Notes under the pieces: generated by a model
The model's database searches: none
What the model saw: only the letters and a program-made list of their open reading frames with translations
What the model was told of the DNA's origin: nothing
In this document: positions 56,408 to 64,000 of the stretch, in pieces
How positions within the stretch are numbered: the first letter of the stretch is position 1
Layout: the number at the start of each line of letters is the position of its first letter
Position numbers and translations under genes: made by a program
From: Trifolium pratense
Taxonomy: Eukaryota > Streptophyta > Magnoliopsida > Fabales > Fabaceae
Length of the DNA: 64,000 nt
NCBI RefSeq assembly: GCF_020283565.1
Contig: NC_060060.1
Location: forward strand, 12,028,001 to 12,092,000
Reading direction: 5' to 3'

Positions 56408-57984
56408 TGAATTTCACAACACTAAAAGCAAAAGTAGAAGAGATTACAGAAAATTACACAGGATTAAACCCTTAGTCATCAAAATCAAAGATCAAAGATT
56501 AAAATGAAAGATAAACATATGCTAAAACCTAAAAACCCTTAATCGTTAAAACTCACCAGTTTTAGATCGAGAGAAGAGGCGGTGGAATTATGACTCTGTA
56601 ACGAGCTGAGAGAGCTTTGATTCGTTCCACTAAGCTTCGATTTGGGTTCAGTAAGCCTTGATTCTTCAATTAGGAATTGGAATTTGTGATTCAGTGAAAC
56701 GGATTGGAGGCTAGGGTTCGAGAGAGAACGAGTGTGAGAGAGAGATGTCGAGTTCGATCGTGAATCTAGGGTGAGAGAGAACGAAACTGATCGAGTGAGA
56801 GGTATAGTGAGATCGTGATTGAGAGAGGGAGCGATAGATCGAGTGAATCCGAAGTTAGGTTGTTTCGCGTGCGTGCATCTGAGAGAGAGAAGATATTATG
56901 TTTTTTTTTTTTACTCCTTCCACACTTAATAACTAGAACTTTGACCAATGCACGCATGGGTCTAATTAGGTGTAATATGTAATAATAAAAAATAAAATAC
57001 AAAAATTCTAATAGCATTTTCAATAAGAGTAGTATAGGGAATTTCATGGACTAATTATTCTATATTTGTTTATGTGCTTATTTTATAGTTTATATATTTT
57101 TTAAATAATTTTTGAACCCCATCGTTTTGTTTACTTATTAAAAAAAATTGTTGATAACTAAAGGTTAAAAAATTGATGATAATTAAAGGTTAAAAAAAAT
57201 AATTAAAGACATAATCAAGAACATAAACTTAAGTAGACATCCATAAATAAATAAAAATTGTGATTAATTCCGCCGTTCAAATTTATTGAAAACAGGGTTA
57301 ACATATTAGGATTCCTAAATTCTTTCATAATTGAAGCACATGTTTTAGCGGTTGAAACGTTTGATTGTAAGTAAGAGATGCAGGTTCGATGACAAATCTG
57401 TATATTTTTAATATAAAGCTGCAATAAAAAGAAAGAGAAAATGAGGGGGAAAAATTTTGGTTTAGGGTTAGCTTATGTTAGCAAGCTTATAATATAAGAG
57501 ATTATCGGTTTTTAATTGTTTAAATTGTGCAATGAAAATTGATGGTGCTTAATTGTCGTATGAAATATTTCCTATGAAAGTTGATGTAGCTTAACACTTT
57601 GTGGACATAATTTAAATCACAATTGGTCTGCTAGTGCATATTATATCAATTGATCATCGGTTAATATTAAATCTGCAATATTAAAAACAAAATAATGAAT
57701 GTGATTAGTGACATGACTATGGTTGTGTTTGGTTGTATTGCAAAAAAAATTGATTTAGTAGAATTGAGTTTGATAATAACTTTCCAAATTACACGTGATA
57801 ATAACTTTCCAAATCTCACATGATAATTATTCTCTAAATTTATGATCCGGTAGAAAAAAAATCATTGATCAGGAAAGACATAAAAATATTTCGTGATGAA
57901 TAATATAGTCAACAATAATTTTGATATGATATACTTTTAAAATTGATGGTGCTTATCAATTATTGCACATAATTTTAATCACAA

Positions 57985-58080
57985 TTGGTATACTTGCCAT
58001 AATGGTTGGAAATATTGCCTTGCATTGAAGGGTTGTGGGTTCGAATCCTAGTTAAGACAAAATTGTATTATTTTTTAATA
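57985..58080 (+). mobile_element. Possible tRNA-derived SINE relic
   Basis: TTGCCATAATGGTTGGAAAT (weak A box) and GTGGGTTCGAATCCTAGTT (strong B box) are followed by a T/A-rich tail. Ends are uncertain. Confidence 0.4.
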
Positions 58081-58460
58081 AAAATTGCAAGATAAAATGG
58101 AGGGAAAACAGGGAAAACAAATTAGGGTTTAGAGTTTGCTTGTGTATACAAGCTTATAATATAAAAGATTTCCATTCAAACAAAAAAAATCACTTGAAGT
58201 CTTTTTACATCCGGGGATATTATGGTCATATGTGAAATTATTTTAGACAATTTTTACCATAATTACGGGATTGCTACCGCGTTTAGCTTTGCATCTGGGG
58301 ATATTGTGGCTAGATGTAAAACGTTTTGTCTATATATTTTTCACATCTGTGGATATTGAAACCAGATGAAAAGACTACTCCATATAGCATTTTACATCTG
58401 ACATATGCTCGTCAGATGTAAACTACTTGTGTAATATGTCATATTTGTACTAGTAATGTC

Positions 58461-58999
58461 ACTGCCCCGATAACTCGTACATGTCAGTATTTGGTGTAGA
58501 TATCAGGATACATAAACAAATTCCATATGAAAATGGTTCTAATTTCACATGAGCCAATAGAAGAATTTATAGCGAGTAAATTCCTTGCCACAGTGTGATA
58601 TATCGAGATGCTCGCAGTTCGGTTTAGATTGGTTTTGAGGCAAAAATTCATCCGATCAAAAAATAAATTTATTCGCGGTTCAGTTTTGGATGACAAATTA
58701 AAAAAATCCAATCAGATCCGATTCAATTTTATGAGGTTTAATTTGGATCGGTTTTTAGATATCCAAATTATAAATTGTAAATTTTTTTATTAAATATTAA
58801 TATTGTAAAAAACACTACAAAATAATAGTTTAAATTTTTTGACAAAATAAATATTAAATTTGATGTAAAATATAACATATAATATATTAAAAATTAATAT
58901 TGTGGAATAACAATTATCGATTATATTTGAAACATATGAAAAGGTAAAAAAAAATAGATTAAATTAAACTAACAAATAGTATTAACAAAATTTAAAATG

Positions 59000-59033
<34 letters not shown>

Positions 59034-60290
59034 TACAATTAAAAAGTATTAAAATATGTATATGCAGTTGGTTTGATTTGGATCGATTTTGAAAAATCAA
59101 TCTGAAATCTGATCCTATCCAGCAATTTTCACAAAAAAACATCAAACACATCTAAATATATTTTGTTTTTTGGGGTTTTCAGGTTTTTTTAGATCAGTTT
59201 GCATTTTTATTTGGATAAACAAAATTGATGAATTGGTTGAATAATTTTTTTAAACTCAATTAATTAACAGCGAAATTAATGAGTAAAACTAATACAATGA
59301 GGCCTAAAAGAATAAATACTAATAAAATTAAAATTTAATTGCATATTTGGTCCCTTATCTTTATTTTAGGTTTCAAATTGGTCCTATATGTTTTAAAATT
59401 AATTTGATCCCTTGTGTTACTGATGTCAACTTAAGTTCGTTCTTTAATGAACCATTGTGAAACCTAAAATGTCTTTAAGGGACCATTTCACTAATTAAAC
59501 ATTCTTTTTATTAAATTTTGAGTTAATTTCGTCTAAAATTTCCACGTAACGCCTACTAAGTTGTAGATGTATGCAAATTTGTTAATTACATGGACGATTT
59601 AAACTGAAATTTGACTAAAAATACTAACTTGAAATCTAAAATAATGGAGATCTAAAAAAACTTGAGGTCACTCAAAAGCAGTTGTTTTGTTTGCAAATGA
59701 ATCATATATAGAGAATTATGCTACGTAGACAAACTCTAGTACATATGCATTTACAAATGCACCAAAAGCTCCATTTTAAGTTTCATAAGTAAAGTTCAAG
59801 TGGGGACTGCAAACTTGAACTCAGATTCAGCATCACTACATCAATACATTGATGCAAGTTGTTAAGACCGGAGTCATGTAGATAACATTATAAGCAAATT
59901 GAATGATCTGCAATAAAGAATAGTATACTGCAATGCAAGTTAGTTTATCTAAGTGTTTTAAAAGGCACAAAATAAAATGAACTTATGCACCACTGTACCT
60001 TAAATATTTCATAATTAGTTTCTTCATTTAACTTCTCCATGAATATCAATAAATTTATAGATTTATACCAACTTTTTTTGTTTGTTGGAAAAACTAATAC
60101 TTATCTCAGTTGTGAAGTACTTATAAGCTAATATACTAATTCAAAATGGTTCTATATGTGATCCACTTAACTTTGCAAACAAGCTTTTTTAGTACATGTT
60201 AGCAGCTAATGCTTATCTCAACCTATGATCCGTCTACATGCTAGAGAATCAAATTGGTAAATGATTAAAGAAACAATGCGCAAAAAAGCT
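58461..60290. other. Intergenic, no gene seen
   Basis: AT-rich, with an (AT)n microsatellite at 59001-59029. Half of a GGTCCCTTATCTTTATTTTA-type Mutator MITE arm lies near 59345-59480, without its partner. No coding region recognised. Confidence 0.45.
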
Positions 60291-60299
60291 CTTCGTAAG

Positions 60300-61400
60300 C
60301 TAGCATCTTCTTTCTTTGACTTGACTTTTTTTCTTGACTTTTTTTAACATGACACTGCGCAATGTCATGCGCAATCTATATGAAAATGGTTCTATTTTCA
60401 CCTTCAATGACTCCAAGTTAGTCAATGAAGGGTGATTAGTCTCAACAGATTGGGAATTAAGTAGAGAACCTGAGCAATGAGGGTTGCAAGTCAATTATGT
60501 TTTATAAAATTTAGAAATAAATAAAACAGCATCTTAAGAAGAAAGTAAAAATAGCCTTCAAACATGGTAAGTTAAGGAACCTGAAGAGTACTCGCAGAGA
60601 CTATCAATGAGTTTATATTAGGAAACTCTAGCAGCCAGTTGAATAGATACGAAGGAGTCTTCTTTTGATTTGAAATGTCTGCATAAATTTCTACATGTTT
60701 AAGAGAAGAAACATCGGTCCCAGAGAGTGTCTGATAAGGAGTACCAGTAAAAGCGAACGTACAAAGACTTGGAGTACATAGCTCAGTTATGTAAGAGTCG
60801 GAAAACTGATTATTTAGAGTTAAATTGACAAGTGTCACACTTGATATGCAAATGGTTCTTGCACCACTCACAGTACAATTGGAAATGAGCAAACTATACG
60901 GAAAAAGATTCACTGCTGTCAGATTATCACGCTGTTACACGCAGTAATTGATTTCTGCCGTTCGATCAAAAATCAACGGATATGATCAATATTACTGAAA
61001 AGACACAGTTTTAATATAAACCGTTCGATCTAACATTGACGGCTGAGATCAAACACAGTGTGAAACTGTGTGATTTTTCTACAGCAGCAAATCTTAATCG
61101 CAAACTATACAACCTTGTTATATGTAGAAAATGGCTCGGCACGATCTTTATCCCTAGCACAAAATTTAAAATTCTCTAATTGCATGCTTGTTAATGCCGG
61201 TAAATTGAAAGATTCTGGAAACCGTGTCTTATGAACTCCACGAACTCGATGACGATAAATAGCAAGCTTCAAATGTGTTAAAGTCTGACATGAAAACACG
61301 CTATCCGGAATTTGTGCAAGGTCACCCGAGACAGAAATCCCTAACCGTTGGACATTGTGTAAAATAGCACTTTTGATTGAGATTTTTTATCGAGGAGAAC
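60300..61400 (-). pseudogene. F-box/LRR/FBD paralogue, broken
   Basis: From the 5' side: ILHNVQRLGISVSGDLAQI, VFSCQTLTHLKLAIYRHR, FPESFNLPALTSMQLENFKF (61390-61110). A 200-bp element interrupts here, followed by LLISNCTVSGARTICISSV, ELCTPSLCTFAFTGTPYQTL, LFNWLLEFPNINSLIVSA and TLQ at 60591. Exon 2 begins at about 60475 as VLYLIPNLLRL but meets TGA after a short deletion relative to 50142-51389. The F-box itself is missing; upstream (61380-61480) the DNA is unrelated. It is a clear relative of the intact gene 9 kb away. Confidence 0.85.
60900..61099. mobile_element. 200-bp MITE inside the F-box pseudogene
   Basis: GCAAACTATAC is present on both sides (60889-60899 and 61100-61110). The ends GATTCACTGCTGTCAG and CTACAGCAGCAAATCTTAATC are imperfectly inverted. 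The 9-11 bp duplication suggests the Mutator type. Confidence 0.78.
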
Positions 61401-61480
61401 GACGGTGGTTCGGCGGTTTAAGCTCGTCGAAAACTGTAGCAAACCTTTGTGACGGTGGTAACCGGTAAGTGTAAAGAAAC

Positions 61481-62590
61481 GAAGGGTTTAAAGGTCATTC
61501 GAAAAGGAAAAAAACAAGCCACGAAGGGTTTATTTATTTTTGGTTTTCACCATCAATATTCGGTCCACTGAACTGCTAATCTTGGTTCGGGAGTTAGTTA
61601 TGACATCAAGTAGTTCTAACCATCAATTACTATTGAACCAACTAACGATTGATGAAAATGAAAGGTTTAAAGGTGGAAGATATTTTACAGACCCTAGTAC
61701 CACGATAAATAAGATGCATTAAAGGCTTATGCTATATTTCAATAAGACGTTTATTTTATATTTTACTTTTTTTTTTGTACATTATTTTATATTTTATTAA
61801 CTTTATAGTTTTCTTGAAAGAGGCCGCTATTAGGTTAACGCTATCATTCATCTTGATACTTAAATCATGCTTCATATTTTCAATCCATCGGAGATTTGTT
61901 AAGAATCTCTCATATTGGATGACAACATATTTAAAATAGGGTTATGCTAAATAGTGTATGAGACAATGTTTTAAATTAAATATAGTGACTATGCAATAAT
62001 ATGAATTTTACTAGTGCACTGATTTGTTCAGGTTGAAGTTGGGGATATCTGCAAACACACTCTAACGTTTAATTTAATATAAAAATGTGAAGCGGAAGAT
62101 TTTAGGATAAAAATTGCATACTTATTCATCCTTAAAAAGTGAGGATATAGAAGCAAATGCATAACATGTACTCATTGAAAAGGAGATGAGTACAACGTAT
62201 CTATGCTGTTGGATAGTTGAATCATTTTGTTTACGATAAAGCTAATGATCGAACTTACGAACTCTAACATATTAATCAAATTTATCATCACTAGACCAAA
62301 CATAGTGGTTTAAATAAATTTGAGTTACATCTATGTGCAATGAAAATATTTTTATTTTGTTGGTTTTCACTACCGGTATCCGGTCCAATGAACCGCTTAA
62401 TCTAGTTCGAGGTTAGTTCTAACATCAAATGATTTCAGTCTCTTCCAATCACAATTATAAAAAACTTACCGTGATCCTCGTTACCAAGTTTCAACAGATC
62501 AACTATTGGTAAGATACATTTGTTTAAAAATAAAATAAAATGTAGACATAACATGACACAAAGCGGCATAAATGAGCAATATTTAATTTG
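61481..62590. other. Intergenic with a dispersed short repeat
   Basis: The word TTGGTTTTCAC followed by TCGGTCCACTGAACTGC (61537-61620) recurs in diverged form at 62359-62440 (ATCCGGTCCAATGAACCGC); both lead into ATGAT/ATCA-rich sequence. This may be a degraded repeat pair. No gene recognised. Confidence 0.4.
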
Positions 62591-62815
62591 TAGTGGAAGA
62601 CAAAACAGGTGACATTGTCCGAATACATGGAATATTTGGTTTACCTAAAATCCCTCACATGTCATCTTCATTAACAACCGTCCGATTGAAAACCGCTTTT
62701 AATCACACGACATATATTCAATTCAACGTTTGGCCGCTGAGCTTATTACGTTTTGATACACACACCAACCCGTCTTTGTTTCTTCTTCCCTAGTCGCCGA
62801 ACTGTGACTCACTCT

Positions 62816-63719
62816 GTAAGTCATCTCTTTTCTCCAATCTCACTTCACTTCAATACATGATCTTCATCATTCAAATTATCACAATAATATTCTGACTCAT
62901 TCTCAGTTTTTTCCTCTTTCATTTTTTGGTACTTTTTTGTCCTTTTTTTTATTTTTTCTGATTTAGTACTAATTAGTCAGTTACAACTGAATGAAATTGC
63001 ATTATTTTCTAGATCAATTTTTTTTTTTATATGATGCTCTCTGCATGTAAATTTCGTTATTAATTCTTACAACTGCTAATTTGTATGTTTGGTTGGTTGA
63101 TTGATTGATTGATTATGCCGCGAGAAAATTTGATTTTGACTGAATTGATCGATTTTGTAAAATTTATTCGGATCAAAATTGAGTCGATAATAAAGTGATT
63201 TATGTTTGGATGGGATACATTCATATAAAAATGAGTTGAACAAAGGGTAAAATGTTAAGAATCCAAAAGTAGAAACATTCTGTTAAATTTTGTGTAATTA
63301 ATTTGTGATCAAGTTTAAAAAGTGAATTAGATCATAAGAAGAAAAAAACAATAGAGTTGGATTCATATACTCATTTTTTTTTCATTCTCAAATTAATCTT
63401 TCAAAGGAAAAAATCTGCTGGTGAGTTCTTTATAGATTCATTCTTCTTTCCAAATTAATGGTTGAATGGAAAAATTAATTATAGAAACAAAAGCTACAAA
63501 TCCTAGCTTCAATTCTGGAGGCAAAATTAATTTTATTCAAGGGCAACTATACATGTCAAAATTAATTTTACACCTCTAGAATAAATTTTGGCTCCCTCGA
63601 AATTGGAACCAAACATACACAAAGTTTGACTACTGTTGTAACTGCAATATGTTGTGTGATAATTTAGACTGATAGCCTTTTTATTGTGTCGTGTGCATGC
63701 GATTTTTATGTTCTTGTAG
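62816..63719 (+). promoter_or_regulatory. 5'-UTR intron of the pyrophosphatase gene, 904 nt
   Basis: A leader exon ending CACTCT|GTAAGTC at 62815 and the acceptor TTCTTGTAG at 63711-63719 enclose a T-rich intron with no frame; the second exon starts 21 nt before the ATG. Long leader introns of this kind often enhance expression of plant housekeeping genes. Prediction is from splice signals only. Confidence 0.6.
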
Positions 63720-63740
63720 GGTATTGTTTGCAAAGTTAAT

Positions 63741-63855
63741 ATGGCTAACCATGAAGGGTCAAAGAGTTTACCTCATCCTAAGCTCAATGAAAGAATACTC
63801 TCTTCGATGTCGCGGAGAACTGTTGCTGCTCACCCCTGGCATGATGTAGAGATAG
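63741..63855 (+). CDS. Soluble inorganic pyrophosphatase, first coding exon (gene continues beyond the window)
   Basis: The exon encodes [19 protein letters not shown], then [19 protein letters not shown], and stops at ATAG|GTACAAC in phase 1. [25 protein letters not shown] is the conserved N-terminus of plant cytosolic family I pyrophosphatases, which hydrolyse PPi to two phosphates and pull biosynthetic reactions forward. The catalytic Asp cluster lies in later exons, outside the window. The ATG is the first after the leader-intron acceptor. Confidence 0.85.
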
Positions 63856-64000
63856 GTACAACAGTAATCTTGTGGATATTTTTGGTTCGCTTTTTGTCAT
63901 AATGAATTTGTGTTTGGAAAAATATATATTTTTTGTTTGTTTTCTTCTCAGAATGTAAAAGAAACTGTTGTGTAGTTTCAATATAAGTCTCCTTTCTCAA

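Larger units (their letters stand above)
53813..58460. mobile_element. CACTA-like transposon region carrying gene fragments
   Basis: Both edges are packed with short repeats of TTTTACATCTG/CAGATGTAAAA arranged as hairpins (53815-53985 and 58200-58430), the subterminal pattern of CACTA (En/Spm) elements. Reading the right border backwards gives ACTAGTACAAATATGAC, one base off the usual CACTAGTACAAA end. The left tip is degraded and no 3-bp duplication was found. Inside are a minus-strand 5'-UTR-like region (56880-56560, ACCCTAGCC-type), spliced coding-like pieces (54470-55090) and a LINE fragment. No CACTA transposase is recognised, so it is probably a non-autonomous element with captured DNA. 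Confidence 0.5.

Noticed and set aside
56766..57047. 93-codon Leu/Ser-rich frame
   Set aside because: Generated by CTCTCT-rich leader-like DNA; no homology recognised.
62593..62793. 66-codon open frame upstream of the pyrophosphatase leader
   Set aside because: Has no conserved motif and lies in the promoter of the pyrophosphatase gene; not supported as a gene.
1..64000. CRISPR array, bacterial operons or organellar DNA
   Set aside because: No regularly spaced direct repeats with unique spacers; all genes have plant spliceosomal introns.

Overview
This is nuclear DNA of a flowering plant, and the gene content points to a legume. It is AT-rich and intron-rich, and it carries an apparently complete isoflavone reductase gene, an enzyme of legume isoflavonoid/pterocarpan defence chemistry, plus related phenylcoumaran-benzylic-ether-reductase-like (PCBER) genes. 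An inverted-repeat-clade legume such as Medicago, Trifolium or Pisum fits best; I do not name a species. All exon structures below were worked out by eye from splice signals, reading-frame continuity and comparison of paralogues inside the window.

Layout. 1-1.4 kb: a Mutator-like (MULE) transposase on the minus strand with a nonsense codon, next to an odd array of CCGG-centred palindromes. 2.2-5 kb: non-autonomous elements. 4-28.3 kb: an array in which plus-strand PCBER-like genes alternate with minus-strand genes for the C-terminal part of a PIF1-type helicase. In order these are PCBER-1 (5214-6626, intact), PCBER-2 (8233-9584, intact), helicase-like 1 (broken by a hAT element), PCBER pseudogene 3 (riddled with insertions), helicase-like 2 (which reads in frame through an intron into a complete RPA70-type gene, 16894-20412), PCBER pseudogene 4 (lacks exon 2) and helicase-like 3 (intact, short). 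28-34 kb: mostly MITEs and foldbacks. 34.4-36.2 kb: isoflavone reductase. 38.9-42.6 kb: an eleven-exon replication-factor-C-subunit-3-like gene with a long low-complexity N-terminus and degenerate AAA+ motifs. 44.1-49.4 kb: a young Ty1/copia retrotransposon inserted in an older non-LTR fragment. 50.1-51.4 kb: an F-box/LRR/FBD gene. 53.8-58.5 kb: a CACTA-like region with gene fragments and a non-LTR piece. 60.3-61.4 kb: a broken F-box paralogue. 62.8 kb to the end: the 5' end of a soluble inorganic pyrophosphatase gene.

The genes do not form one pathway. The IFR and PCBER genes share exon phases, promoter position and protein family, and look like one expanded reductase cluster. The most unusual item is the 13-exon, 753-codon model joining a Walker-less PIF1 C-terminal domain to RPA70 OB folds and a C4 zinc finger. 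All 13 exons stay in phase, and a one-base difference from its two sister copies removes the stop codon that ends them before the same splice donor.

Mobile DNA is dense and unusually readable. At least five elements have terminal inverted repeats with 9-10 bp target duplications (Mutator type) and four have 8 bp duplications (hAT type). Two insertions have an empty site preserved in a duplicated copy elsewhere in the window.
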